Positions 43,562-52,661 of a DNA stretch of 64,000 nucleotides are shown one piece after another. Location of the stretch: the NCBI GenBank assembly GCA_934476075.1, contig CAKSNH010000001.1:186001-250000 (forward strand), read 5' to 3'. Made by a program: the position numbers and the translations under genes. The notes under the pieces are model-generated. The model searched no databases. It had not been told where the DNA came from and saw nothing but the letters and a program-made list of their open reading frames with translations. This DNA is from an uncultured Clostridia bacterium (GTDB lineage: Bacteria > Bacillota > Clostridia > UBA1381). Every line of letters begins with the position of its first letter. The first letter of the stretch is position 1.

Positions 43562-44255
43562 GAAGGATTTGTTTCCGCCTGTTAAAGAAATGCTTGAAAA
43601 TGCGGGCTTTGCCGTAAATGCCGAGGTAAACAGCTGCGATGTAGTTGCAAGAAAAGACGATTTGATGGTTATAATCGAGCTGAAACGCAATCTCAGCACC
43701 ACCCTTTTGGCACAAGCGGTAGACCGTCAGAAAATGTGCGATAATGTCTATGTTGCCGTACCGAAACCGAAAAATTACAAACCGCAGACTTTTCATGATA
43801 CTGAAAATGTGCTGAAAAAATTGGAGTTGGGTTTGATTTTTGTTACGTTTTCGGAGCATTTTTCATATGCCGAAATTGTCTTTGACCCTGCCCCGTTTAC
43901 AGGCACACGAATTTCCAAAAAGAAAAGGGATTTGCTTGTTGCGGAAATAAACGAGCGAAAGTATGACACAAATATCGGCGGCAGCACCAAACAGAAAATC
44001 GCCACCGCATATACCGAAAAAGCGGTATACATTGCGTGCCTTTTGGAAAAGTACGGCGATATGTCCGCAAAACAGTTAAAAGAGCTTGGCAGCGACACAT
44101 CGAAAACATCTAGTATTTTAAGCAACAATTTTTACGGCTGGTTTGCACGTATTGATAAGGGAATTTACGGTCTGACCGACAAATGGCAGAACAACAATTA
44201 TCCGATATTGACAGAAAAATACCGTGAATTTATCAATAACACAACTGCCGAATAA
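43554..44255 (+). CDS. DUF2161-family PD-(D/E)XK-type phosphodiesterase protein
   Basis: 233 residues from the ATG at 43554 (MTEKDLFPPVKEMLENAGF). The region EVNSCDVVARKDDLMVIIELKRN is a nuclease-fold core with D, E-x-K residues, and a winged-helix-like C-terminus follows (SAKQLKELGSDTSKTSSILSNN). The fold is nuclease-like; the substrate is unknown. It overlaps the deacetylase gene by 8 bases and ends at a terminator, so the two are co-expressed. Confidence 0.75.
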   Translation: MTEKDLFPPVKEMLENAGFAVNAEVNSCDVVARKDDLMVIIELKRNLSTTLLAQAVDRQKMCDNVYVAVPKPKNYKPQTFHDTENVLKKLELGLIFVTFSEHFSYAEIVFDPAPFTGTRISKKKRDLLVAEINERKYDTNIGGSTKQKIATAYTEKAVYIACLLEKYGDMSAKQLKELGSDTSKTSSILSNNFYGWFARIDKGIYGLTDKWQNNNYPILTEKYREFINNTTAE

Positions 44256-44267
44256 CTTAGGCAAATT

Positions 44268-44299
44268 AAGGGAGTGCCGACCAAAACAGCACTCCCTTT
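44268..44299 (+). terminator. Terminator before birA
   Basis: AAGGGAGTGC and GCACTCCCTT form a perfect 10-bp stem with an 11-base loop and a short TTT. It ends only 16 bases before the birA ATG, so birA needs either read-through or a promoter overlapping it. Confidence 0.75.
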
Positions 44300-44315
44300 A
44301 AACGAGGTATGGATA

Positions 44316-45281
44316 ATGAAAACCAAAATATTGAATATTTTAAAAAATTCCGCCGACTATATTTCGGGCGAAAGTATCAGCAAACAGCTTGGTATCTCCC
44401 GTGCGGGTGTATGGAAAAATATAAACAAGCTGAAATCCGAGGGCTACAAAATTGATTCTGTCACGAACAAAGGCTACAAAATCATATCCGCTCCTAAGCT
44501 GCTTTCGGCTGACGGCATACAAGCCGGCTTGAAAACCGAATTTATCGGCAAAAACATACATTTCTATCTTGAAACCGACTCCACAAATACACAGGCAAAA
44601 CTAAACTCAGATTCCCCCGACGGCAGTCTGTTTGTTACGGAATGTCAAAAGGGCGGTAAGGGACGTTTGGGGCGTGCGTGGACATCTCCGAGCGGTATAG
44701 GAATATGGTTTACACTTTTGTTAAAACCAAATCTTACTCCTCCGCAAGTTCCCATGATTACACTGATTGCAGGACTTGCCGTGTGCAGAAGTATATGCAA
44801 ATTGGGGCTTGACGCAAGAATTAAATGGCCGAACGATATTGTTATCGGCAGCAAAAAAGTATGCGGAATACTCACGGAAATGTCCGCCGAGATGGACAGA
44901 GTAAATTATGTTGTATGCGGTATCGGAATTAATGCGAACACCGAGAGTTTCAGCGAGGAACTGCAAGTTAAAGCAACTTCGCTTATGCTTGAAAAAGGTC
45001 AGAAAATCGACCGCTGTGCCCTGTTACAGGATATTTTGTACGAGTTTGAGCAATGCTACACCGAATTTTTAAAAAACGGATTTTCGTCTTTTAAATCGGA
45101 ATATAAAAAATATTGCGTAACTCTAAACCGCACCGTGTCTATTATACAAAACAACCAATCTACTGTTGCCGAAGCGATTGATATTACCGATGACGGTGAA
45201 CTTATTGTCAAAATTGACGGCGAAACAAAGGTTGTATCCTCCGGCGAGGTGTCTGTTCGTGGATTATATGGATATATTTAA
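44316..45281 (+). CDS. birA: Biotin-protein ligase/biotin operon repressor
   Basis: 321 residues from the ATG at 44316. N-terminal winged helix (SGESISKQLGISRAGVWKNINKL) for DNA binding, then the ligase core: TECQKGGKGRLGRAWTSP, KWPNDIVIGSKKVCGILTEM, and a C-terminal SH3-like domain. It activates biotin and attaches it to carboxylases; the winged helix implies control of biotin genes. None are in the window. Confidence 0.93.
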   Translation: MKTKILNILKNSADYISGESISKQLGISRAGVWKNINKLKSEGYKIDSVTNKGYKIISAPKLLSADGIQAGLKTEFIGKNIHFYLETDSTNTQAKLNSDSPDGSLFVTECQKGGKGRLGRAWTSPSGIGIWFTLLLKPNLTPPQVPMITLIAGLAVCRSICKLGLDARIKWPNDIVIGSKKVCGILTEMSAEMDRVNYVVCGIGINANTESFSEELQVKATSLMLEKGQKIDRCALLQDILYEFEQCYTEFLKNGFSSFKSEYKKYCVTLNRTVSIIQNNQSTVAEAIDITDDGELIVKIDGETKVVSSGEVSVRGLYGYI

Positions 45282-45287
45282 GAATTA

Positions 45288-45314
45288 TTAGCACTCTGTC
45301 TTGTTGAGTGCTAA
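45288..45314 (+). promoter_or_regulatory. CIRCE element (HrcA operator) before htpG
   Basis: TTAGCACTC-N9-GAGTGCTAA is an exact CIRCE. It lies 7 bases upstream of the htpG -35. HrcA represses class I heat-shock genes through this site, so htpG is predicted to be HrcA-controlled. Confidence 0.95.
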
Positions 45315-45321
45315 TTTTTTA

Positions 45322-45350
45322 TTGACAAACGCAATATTTAGTATTACAAT
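45322..45350 (+). promoter_or_regulatory. htpG promoter
   Basis: TTGACA, 17 bases and TACAAT directly after the CIRCE element. Confidence 0.85.
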
Positions 45351-45399
45351 ATACATTGTAAATCAAATTGCAATTATTTATACTAAGGAGTTGTTTAAA

Positions 45400-47253
45400 A
45401 TGGCAAAAGGAAATATTTCAGTAAATTCAGAAAATCTTTTTCCAATAATCAAAAAATGGCTTTATTCGGATAAGGACATTTTTTTGCGTGAACTTGTTTC
45501 AAATGGTTGTGATGCTATAACTAAGCTTAAAAAATTAGTTTCTTTAAATGAGGCGAATATTGAGGACAATCCGCAGTTTAAAGTTACGGTTACCTGCGAT
45601 AAAGACAACAAGAAACTTATTATAGAAGATAACGGTATCGGTATGACAGCCGAGGAAGTCGATAAATATATCAATCAAATCGCTTTTTCGGGTGCTGCCG
45701 AATTTTTGAGCAAATACAAAGACCAAACCGATGACAAAGGTCAGATTATCGGTCATTTCGGTCTTGGATTTTATTCCGCATTCATGGTTGCCGAGCGTGT
45801 TGAAATTGACACATTGTCATATCAAGACGGTGCAAAGGCGGTAAAATGGTCATGCGATGGAAGTATGGAATATGATATTGAGGACGGTACTCGTACACAA
45901 AGAGGTACTGCAATCACTCTTTTCATTGCCGAGGACAGCACGGAATTTTTGGACGAATTCAGAGTGCGTTCCGTACTTAACAAATACTGTTCATTCCTTC
46001 CTATCGAGGTATATTTTGAAGTACCGAAAAAGGACGAGGAAAAAGCCGGCGGTGACGAAAACAAAGAGCCTGAAACTCCTAAGCCTATCAACGATACCGC
46101 TCCCCTATGGACAAAAAATCCTAAGGACTGTACCGATGAAGAATACAAGGAATTTTATACAAAGGTGTTTGCCGACTTTAATCCGCCGCTGTTCTGGATA
46201 CATTTGAATGTGGATTATCCGTTTAATCTGAAAGGTATATTGTACTTCCCTAAATTGCAGCATGAGCTAAACGGTGCGGAGGGACAGATTAAATTGTTCA
46301 ATAATCAAGTATTTGTTGCCGACAATGTAAAAGAAGTTATTCCGGAATTTTTGATGCTTTTAAAAGGTGTTATCGATTGTCCGGACTTGCCGCTTAACGT
46401 ATCGAGAAGTTTCTTGCAGAATGACGGATATGTAAAGAAAATTTCGGCACACATCACAAAGAAGATTGCCGACAAATTGACCGAGCTTTACAAGAAAGAA
46501 CGTGACAATTACAATACTTATTGGGACGATATTAACATCTTCATCAAATACGGCTGTATGCGTGACGAGAAATTCTACGAAAAGGTAAAAGATATTCTTA
46601 TCTACAAGGATACCAACGGTAAATATGTAACTCTTGACGAATACCTTGACGGCAAGGACAGCAAAGACGTTTACTATGTATCTGATGAAAAGCAGCAGGC
46701 ACAGTACATCAACCTATTCAAGGAACAAGGCATTGACGCATTGATTTTGCCGAGCATGATGGACACTCATTTCATATCATTCCTCGAAATGAAGAATAAC
46801 GAAGTCAAGTTCAAACGTATCGACTCTGCCCTATCCGACACGCTTACCGACGACAGTGCAAAGGACGAGGACGCTGACAAGAAACTGATTGAGGCGGTTA
46901 AAGCAAATCTCGGCAAGGACGATTTGAAGATTGAAGTACAGGCATTGAAGAAAGCCGATATTCCGGCTGTGATTTTGCTTTCGGAGCAGTCAAGACGTAT
47001 GCAGGAAATGTACAAGGCATACGGTCAGAGCATGGGTAATTTCGGTGCAATGTTCAAGGACGAATTTACTCTTGTGCTGAACAAAAACAATCCGCTTATC
47101 AATCGTATTACAGACCTTGATGCAGAGGACGCAAAGCTTGTATGCGAGCATATTTATGATTTGGCTATGATTAGTCACCAGCCGCTGACGGGTGATGAAA
47201 TGACCAAATTTATCGAACGCAGCAACACTATTTTGAATAAAGTAATCAAATAG
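45400..47253 (+). CDS. htpG: Molecular chaperone HtpG (Hsp90)
   Basis: 617 residues from the ATG at 45400 (AAGGAG upstream). N-terminal ATP-binding domain: KDIFLRELVSNGCDAITKL, EDNGIGMTAEEV and GHFGLGFYSAFMVA; middle domain with LPLNVSRSFLQND; C-terminal dimerization domain. The usual SNASDA is SNGCDA here. It assists folding under stress. The CIRCE site and consensus promoter indicate heat-shock induction. Confidence 0.96.
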   Translation: MAKGNISVNSENLFPIIKKWLYSDKDIFLRELVSNGCDAITKLKKLVSLNEANIEDNPQFKVTVTCDKDNKKLIIEDNGIGMTAEEVDKYINQIAFSGAAEFLSKYKDQTDDKGQIIGHFGLGFYSAFMVAERVEIDTLSYQDGAKAVKWSCDGSMEYDIEDGTRTQRGTAITLFIAEDSTEFLDEFRVRSVLNKYCSFLPIEVYFEVPKKDEEKAGGDENKEPETPKPINDTAPLWTKNPKDCTDEEYKEFYTKVFADFNPPLFWIHLNVDYPFNLKGILYFPKLQHELNGAEGQIKLFNNQVFVADNVKEVIPEFLMLLKGVIDCPDLPLNVSRSFLQNDGYVKKISAHITKKIADKLTELYKKERDNYNTYWDDINIFIKYGCMRDEKFYEKVKDILIYKDTNGKYVTLDEYLDGKDSKDVYYVSDEKQQAQYINLFKEQGIDALILPSMMDTHFISFLEMKNNEVKFKRIDSALSDTLTDDSAKDEDADKKLIEAVKANLGKDDLKIEVQALKKADIPAVILLSEQSRRMQEMYKAYGQSMGNFGAMFKDEFTLVLNKNNPLINRITDLDAEDAKLVCEHIYDLAMISHQPLTGDEMTKFIERSNTILNKVIK

Positions 47254-47258
47254 TTTCT

Positions 47259-47290
47259 AAAATAGGTATGTCAATCGGCATACCTATTTT
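47259..47290 (+). terminator. htpG terminator
   Basis: AAAATAGGTATG and CATACCTATTTT pair over 12 bp with an 8-base loop, 5 bases after the stop. Confidence 0.88.
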
Positions 47291-47378
47291 CATGTCAAAA
47301 AATATTATATAAAACAAATGAAACATTACTGTTTTTTTAGGCAATTTTAATCATTTTAAAAAATTTTCAATATAAGGT

Positions 47379-47407
47379 TTGATTTTTTAATTCAAATATA
47401 GTAATAT
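47379..47407 (+). promoter_or_regulatory. Promoter candidate for the ABC exporter
   Basis: TTGATT, 17 bases and TAATAT in AT-rich sequence about 45 bases before the ATG. Confidence 0.45.
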
Positions 47408-47452
47408 AACAATATCATAATTTATAAAAACGATTTTATTGAGGTAAGGAAA

Positions 47453-49186
47453 ATGAAGTTATTAAAAAAATTTATGCAGTATTATGAGCCGTACAAAGGT
47501 ATGTTCATTTTGGATATGCTTTGTGCTGTGGGAGTGTCGGTGATTGATTTGGCATTTCCGCAAATTCTTAATTTTTTAACCAAGGGACTTTTTACCAAAG
47601 AACCTAATGTTATTTTAAGAGCATTACTGCCTATGGCTATCGGACTGATTGTCATGTATGCACTGCGATATGTGTTCCGCTACTACATCACATCATGGGG
47701 ACATATAATGGGTGCAAGAATGGAAAGCAATATGCGTAAGGATTTATTCGACCATTATCAAAGCTTATCCTTTGCATATTACGACAAAAACAACACAGGC
47801 GACATGATGTCGAAAATAGTATCCGACTTGTTTGATATATCGGAACTTGCACATCACGGTCCCGAAAATCTTTTCATATGTACACTAAAAATTATCGGTG
47901 CATTTATCGTACTTCTTACCATAAACGTAAAAATGACGCTTATACTGCTTGCCGTAACCATTGTCATGATTATATTCAGCTTTTTGCAGAATAAGAAAAT
48001 GCGTGCCGTATTCTCGGATAACCGCAAAAAAATATCAAAGGTAAATTCAAGCGTACAGGACAGTCTTGCAGGTATACGAGTTGTGAAATCGTTTGCAAAC
48101 GAAGATATAGAAAAAGAAAAGTTTGATTTAAGCAATAACGAATTTTTGAAATCAAAGAACAGCAGTTATCTTCGTATGGGTATATTCCATGCCGGCAACT
48201 CATTTTTCCAAGGCTTGCTTTATGCGTCAATCCTTGTTGCGGGCGGATATTTTGTAGCAACAAAGAGCCTTAATGCCTCTGATTTGGCGGTGTATGCACT
48301 GTATATCGGTATATTTATAAACCCTATCGAGGTGCTTATAAACTTTACAGAGCAGTTCCAAAAAGGTCTTGCCGGATTTAAGCGTTTTGCGGAGGTTATG
48401 GACACAGAACCCGATATTCAGGACAAGCCGAATTCTATCGACATCGGCAGCGTCAAGGGTGACATTGAATATAAGAACGTATCTTTCCGCTATGAAGACG
48501 ACGAAAATGTGCTTGACAATATAAATATCTCTATCCAATCGGGCAAAACTATCGCATTGGTAGGTCCGTCCGGAGGCGGTAAAACCACATTATGCTCGCT
48601 GCTACCTCGTTTTTATGACGTAACGGGCGGAAGTATAACTATTGACGGCAAGAATATTAATGATGTGACATTAAAATCATTGCGTAACGCAATCGGTATA
48701 GTTCAGCAAGACGTGTATCTGTTTGACGGAAGTATAAAGGAAAATATTGCATACGGCAATCCGAACGCAACTGACGAACAAATCATAGATGCCGCAAAAA
48801 AGGCAAATATGCACGACTTTATCATGGGTCTTGCCAACGGCTATGATACATATGTCGGTGAGCGTGGCACAAGACTATCCGGCGGACAAAAGCAGAGAAT
48901 CTCCATTGCACGGGTATTTTTGAAAAATCCGCAGATATTGATTTTGGACGAGGCAACCAGTGCATTGGACAACGAGAGCGAGGCACATATTCAGGAGGCA
49001 CTTGACAAATTGGCACAAAACCGTACCACAATAGTCATCGCCCACCGTCTGAGTACAATCCGCAATGCCGACGAAATCATTGTTATTACCGAAAACGGTA
49101 TTGCTGAGCGTGGAACTCACAGTGAATTAATGAAAACTAACGGTATATATTCAAGATATTACAATATGCAGTTTAAAAACTTGTAG
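47453..49186 (+). CDS. ABC exporter, fused permease and ATPase
   Basis: 577 residues. Six membrane helices in the first 310 residues, then the ATPase with Walker A GPSGGGKTTLCSLL, Q-loop GIVQQDVYLFDG, signature LSGGQKQRISIARVF, Walker B ILILDEATSALD and the switch His in IVIAHRLSTI. It is a half-transporter that should dimerize. The substrate (lipid, peptide or drug) cannot be told. The MATE gene follows after 24 bases, perhaps as a joint export operon. Confidence 0.92.
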   Translation: MKLLKKFMQYYEPYKGMFILDMLCAVGVSVIDLAFPQILNFLTKGLFTKEPNVILRALLPMAIGLIVMYALRYVFRYYITSWGHIMGARMESNMRKDLFDHYQSLSFAYYDKNNTGDMMSKIVSDLFDISELAHHGPENLFICTLKIIGAFIVLLTINVKMTLILLAVTIVMIIFSFLQNKKMRAVFSDNRKKISKVNSSVQDSLAGIRVVKSFANEDIEKEKFDLSNNEFLKSKNSSYLRMGIFHAGNSFFQGLLYASILVAGGYFVATKSLNASDLAVYALYIGIFINPIEVLINFTEQFQKGLAGFKRFAEVMDTEPDIQDKPNSIDIGSVKGDIEYKNVSFRYEDDENVLDNINISIQSGKTIALVGPSGGGKTTLCSLLPRFYDVTGGSITIDGKNINDVTLKSLRNAIGIVQQDVYLFDGSIKENIAYGNPNATDEQIIDAAKKANMHDFIMGLANGYDTYVGERGTRLSGGQKQRISIARVFLKNPQILILDEATSALDNESEAHIQEALDKLAQNRTTIVIAHRLSTIRNADEIIVITENGIAERGTHSELMKTNGIYSRYYNMQFKNL

Positions 49187-49210
49187 TAATTTAAAGATTG
49201 GGGAATTATT

Positions 49211-50560
49211 ATGAAAAAGAATATCGACATGACATCGGGGAATCCTATAAACCTTATTCTAAGCTTTGCCGTACCTATGTTTATCGGCAATATATTTCAG
49301 CAGGTATATAATATCACCGACGCTGCTATTGTCGGCAAATACGTCGGTGCTGACGCTCTTGCATCTGTCGGAGCGACAGGCACAATAACATTCTTTCTTG
49401 TTTCGTGGCTTATCGGTTTTACCCGTGGTGCCGGTGTTGTTTTTGCACAGTATGTCGGTTCGGGACGTCCCGACAGTATGCGCCGTGCATTGTCTACGCT
49501 TATCTATGCCATGTTCGGTATGACTGTTTTCATATCAGCTTTCGGCTGTTTAATATCACGTCCGTTCCTCATGCTTTTAAGCACACCGTCCGATATTATC
49601 GACACATCAGCGATGTATCTCAGAATTATGTTCCTCGGTACTATCGGCTCGGCGATATACAATGTATGTTCGGTCGCACTTAACAGTATCGGCGACTCTA
49701 AAACTCCTATTTATGCCCTTATTGCCGCAGCAATTTTAAATATTGTACTTGACCTTTTATTCGTGCTTAAATTCAATATGGGTGTGAACGGTTCGGGCTT
49801 GGCAACTATTATATCGCAGTTTATATCGGGGCTTATCTGCCTAGGATTTATTATATGGAAACAGCCGAGCTTACATATAAAACGCAACGAATGGAAATTT
49901 AACAGTATCATGTTCAAAAAAATCGTCAAGATGGGTACTCCGAATGCACTGCAAAGCTCGCTTATTTCCTTAGGCGGAATGAGCGTGCAGCGGCTTGTAA
50001 ATTCATGCGGTACTGTAACCGTTGCCGCATACACCGCCGCAAACAAAATCGACTCGATGGCAATCCAGCCTATTGTGTCGCTCGGTATGGCTGTATCGGT
50101 ATTTACCGCCCAAAATATGGGTGCGAACAATATCGACCGCATCAAGCTTGGACTTAAACAAACTCTTAAAGTGATGATAAGTTCATGTATCGTAATTGCA
50201 CTCGGTATTGTTTTGTTCAGAACTCAGCTTTTAGAGCTTTTCCTTGACAAAATCAAAGATGCCGACGCAATCAGAATAGGCGGTCAGTACTTGTGCATTG
50301 TCGGCATTGCCTATATAAGTGCAGGTATCATGCAGACGTATCTGAACATTTTGAAGGGTTCGGGCGATGTAAATGTCACAATGGCAATCGGACTTGTAGA
50401 GCTTGGTTCGAGAATTTTCTTTGCATATATATTGGTATTATTATTCAAACTAGGCTCGACAGGCATATGGCTTTCTACTCCGCTTTCATGGATTACCGCC
50501 TGCATTATGACCGTTATCCGATATTATTCGGGAAAATGGAAAACAAAATCCATAGTTTAA
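49211..50560 (+). CDS. MATE-family multidrug/sodium antiporter
   Basis: 449 residues, twelve predicted membrane helices in two halves. Typical segments are NPINLILSFAVPMFIGNIFQQVYNITDAAIVGKYVG, where the PMFIGN/VGKYVG pattern is that of the NorM/DinF group. It exports cationic compounds against Na+ or H+. GGGG precedes the ATG. It ends just before a short palindrome and the next promoter. Confidence 0.9.
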   Translation: MKKNIDMTSGNPINLILSFAVPMFIGNIFQQVYNITDAAIVGKYVGADALASVGATGTITFFLVSWLIGFTRGAGVVFAQYVGSGRPDSMRRALSTLIYAMFGMTVFISAFGCLISRPFLMLLSTPSDIIDTSAMYLRIMFLGTIGSAIYNVCSVALNSIGDSKTPIYALIAAAILNIVLDLLFVLKFNMGVNGSGLATIISQFISGLICLGFIIWKQPSLHIKRNEWKFNSIMFKKIVKMGTPNALQSSLISLGGMSVQRLVNSCGTVTVAAYTAANKIDSMAIQPIVSLGMAVSVFTAQNMGANNIDRIKLGLKQTLKVMISSCIVIALGIVLFRTQLLELFLDKIKDADAIRIGGQYLCIVGIAYISAGIMQTYLNILKGSGDVNVTMAIGLVELGSRIFFAYILVLLFKLGSTGIWLSTPLSWITACIMTVIRYYSGKWKTKSIV

Positions 50561-50572
50561 TGAAAATTTTCA

Positions 50573-50601
50573 TTGATTAAGTATACATTTTGTGCTATAA
50601 T
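50573..50601 (+). promoter_or_regulatory. Promoter of the DNA glycosylase gene, preceded by a palindrome
   Basis: TTGATT, 17 bases and TATAAT. The perfect palindrome AATGAAAATTTTCATT (50559-50574) touches the -35 and overlaps the MATE stop codon; it may be an operator. Confidence 0.65.
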
Positions 50602-50642
50602 GTAACGGTATGTTAATTTTATAGTATTTTTGAGGTTACGGC

Positions 50643-51512
50643 ATGAATATAAATTCGGTAAATAATGACATTATTCTTGAAGATGTACAAGATTTTCTTT
50701 TGCCCGACACATTTGACTGCGGTCAGTGTTTCCGCTGGGACAGGCTTGATGATAAGTCATATATCGGCGTAGCAATGGGCAAAGCCTTAAAAATTTCTAT
50801 GGGAAACAAAACCGTTATTCTGCACGATACTTCCGAACAGGATTTTCGCAATATATGGCAGACGTATTTTGATTTTGACCGCAATTACGGCGAAGTCAAG
50901 CGTGCATTGTCTAAGGATGCGGTTTTGAAAAAAGCTGTTGACTACGGTTACGGAATACACATTCTCAAACAAGATATTTGGGAATGTCTGGTTTCATTCA
51001 TCATATCGGCAAGCAACCATATACCGAGAATTAAAAAGATTATTTCTCTTTTATGCGAAAATTTCGGAGATAAAATCAATTATATGGGACAGGTTTTCTA
51101 CTCCTTCCCCACTCCCGAAAAAATTGCCTCGCTTACACTTGATGATTTGCAGATTATCCGTGCCGGATTTCGTGATAAATATATTTTGTCGGCGGCTAAA
51201 ATGGCGGTATCGGGTGAAATAGATATTTACGGACTTGCAAAATCCGATACTCCGACTATAAAAAAAGAACTTATGCGTATACCCGGTGTTGGGAATAAAG
51301 TGTCCGATTGTATATTGCTTTTTGCATATGCCCGACATGACAGCTTCCCTGTCGATGTTTGGCTGAAACGAATTATGGAATTCTACTATTTTGACAACAA
51401 GCAGAAAATAGACGATATACAAGCTTTCTCCAAAGAAAAATTCGGTAACTTGGGCGGATTTGCTCAGCAATATTTATTCTTTTACGGACGTGAAAACAAG
51501 ATTGGTATATGA
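50643..51512 (+). CDS. 8-oxoguanine-type DNA glycosylase/AP lyase (OGG1 family)
   Basis: 289 residues. The N-terminus LLPDTFDCGQCFRWDR is the OGG-N domain start, IWECLVSFIISASNHIPRIKKII and the helix-hairpin-helix region IPGVGNKVSDCILLFAYARHDSFPVDVWLKRIM follow, with the catalytic Lys (GNKVSDC) and Asp (PVDVW). It removes oxidised guanine opposite C. Bacterial OGG1-type enzymes are common in Clostridia. It has its own promoter. Confidence 0.9.
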   Translation: MNINSVNNDIILEDVQDFLLPDTFDCGQCFRWDRLDDKSYIGVAMGKALKISMGNKTVILHDTSEQDFRNIWQTYFDFDRNYGEVKRALSKDAVLKKAVDYGYGIHILKQDIWECLVSFIISASNHIPRIKKIISLLCENFGDKINYMGQVFYSFPTPEKIASLTLDDLQIIRAGFRDKYILSAAKMAVSGEIDIYGLAKSDTPTIKKELMRIPGVGNKVSDCILLFAYARHDSFPVDVWLKRIMEFYYFDNKQKIDDIQAFSKEKFGNLGGFAQQYLFFYGRENKIGI

Positions 51513-51537
51513 ATAAGCTAACGAGGGAGTTGCTATT

Positions 51538-52143
51538 TTGCTATTAGATTTTAACCAAATAATTGCATTTATTTGTCCAAACTGTGCAAACATAAATGTA
51601 AATCACCTTAATGCGTTTGCTTTTTCGGGCAAAAAGAAAATATGTTTAAACTGCAATTACGGTCATAACGAAAAATGTGTATTTATAGAAGAAAAACGGG
51701 ATAAGTATAAAATTGATGTACTTTGCCCTGTATGCGGTGAAAACCATTCCTTTTTCCTAAAAAAATCAACTTTTTGGAACTGCAAATTTATCAGTTTCAA
51801 ATGCCCTATGTCGGGAATAGACATCTATTTCCACGGTACGGACGAAAATGTTGCCACTGCAATAAAGGAACAGGAAGAAATGCTAAACAATTACAGCACT
51901 TATGACGAACCGGACAATGTCAGCCAAGACGAATTGCTTGCCGATGATATAATCCGCTATGTTGATTTTCTTGCATATGAAGGCGGTATACGCTGTACCT
52001 GTGGCAATACCGATATTAATATCGATATTGACAGGGATTCCGTTATCTTACGCTGTGCCGAGTGCGGACGTGTGAAACATATATATTTTAACCAGGACAG
52101 TCTGCAAGTATTGTTAAACAGGAACGGTATAATTATTGAATAA
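51538..52143 (+). CDS. Unknown zinc-ribbon protein, 201 aa
   Basis: Starts at a TTG after GAGGGAG. Cys pairs occur as FICPNC, CLNCNYGHNEKC, LCPVCGENH, KCPMS and near the end RCTCGN and RCAECGRVKH: at least four CxxC knuckles, so two or more zinc ribbons. No catalytic motif was seen. It resembles CpXC-like zinc proteins, but I cannot place it in a family. It lies 26 bases after the glycosylase gene and is probably transcribed with it. Confidence 0.65.
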   Translation: MLLDFNQIIAFICPNCANINVNHLNAFAFSGKKKICLNCNYGHNEKCVFIEEKRDKYKIDVLCPVCGENHSFFLKKSTFWNCKFISFKCPMSGIDIYFHGTDENVATAIKEQEEMLNNYSTYDEPDNVSQDELLADDIIRYVDFLAYEGGIRCTCGNTDINIDIDRDSVILRCAECGRVKHIYFNQDSLQVLLNRNGIIIE

Positions 52144-52222
52144 AAAGTTTCTTATTAGATGCTCCGCCTATGGATATAATAATAAGACAACATTTTTGAT
52201 TTTTGTCTACAAATTAAAAATA

Positions 52223-52266
52223 AAAGCACATATCTCGGAGAAAATTCCGAAATATGTGCTTTTTTT
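52223..52266. terminator. Bidirectional terminator between convergent genes
   Basis: AAAGCACATAT and ATATGTGCTTT form the outer stem and TCGG/CCGA the inner one, with T tracts on both strands. Confidence 0.9.
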
Positions 52267-52657
52267 AATGACCGCAGTTTCCGCCGCAGCCGCCAGACGC
52301 ACAATCTCCATGATGTTCATGGTCATGATGTGTACAGGTAATTCCCAAATCAAACTGCAATGTATTATTAAGGAATGCTTTTACCGCCTCATCGGCATTG
52401 CCCGACACGCCGCCGTACACCATAATATTCTTTTCCGCCAACGCATTTTTCGCACCGCTGCCGATACCGCCGCAAATTAATGTTGCTACACCATTATCTG
52501 CCAAAAAGTCAGCCAATGCACCATGTCCGCTGCCGTTTGTCGGAACTATCTCCGCCGACTTAACCGTCTTATCCTCTATATCATAAATTTTAAAATTCTC
52601 GGTATGACCAAAATGTCCGTACACCATACCGTTTTCATAAGTCACTGCCAATTTCAT
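52265..52657 (-). CDS. NifX/NifB-type dinitrogenase-cofactor-family protein
   Basis: 130 residues from the ATG at 52657 (MKLAVTYENGMVYGHFGHTENF), preceded by GGAG. The RNase-H-like NifX/NafY fold motif GHFGHTENFKIYDI and ATLICGGIGSGAKNALAEKNI are clear. The tail is a His/Cys-rich segment (HHDHEHHGDCASGGCGGNCGH) that should bind metal. These small proteins carry Fe-S or metal clusters; the DUF134-Mrp-NifX trio is recurrent in anaerobes, and the cargo is not known. Confidence 0.85.
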   Translation of the reverse strand: MKLAVTYENGMVYGHFGHTENFKIYDIEDKTVKSAEIVPTNGSGHGALADFLADNGVATLICGGIGSGAKNALAEKNIMVYGGVSGNADEAVKAFLNNTLQFDLGITCTHHDHEHHGDCASGGCGGNCGH

Positions 52658-52661
52658 TTTA

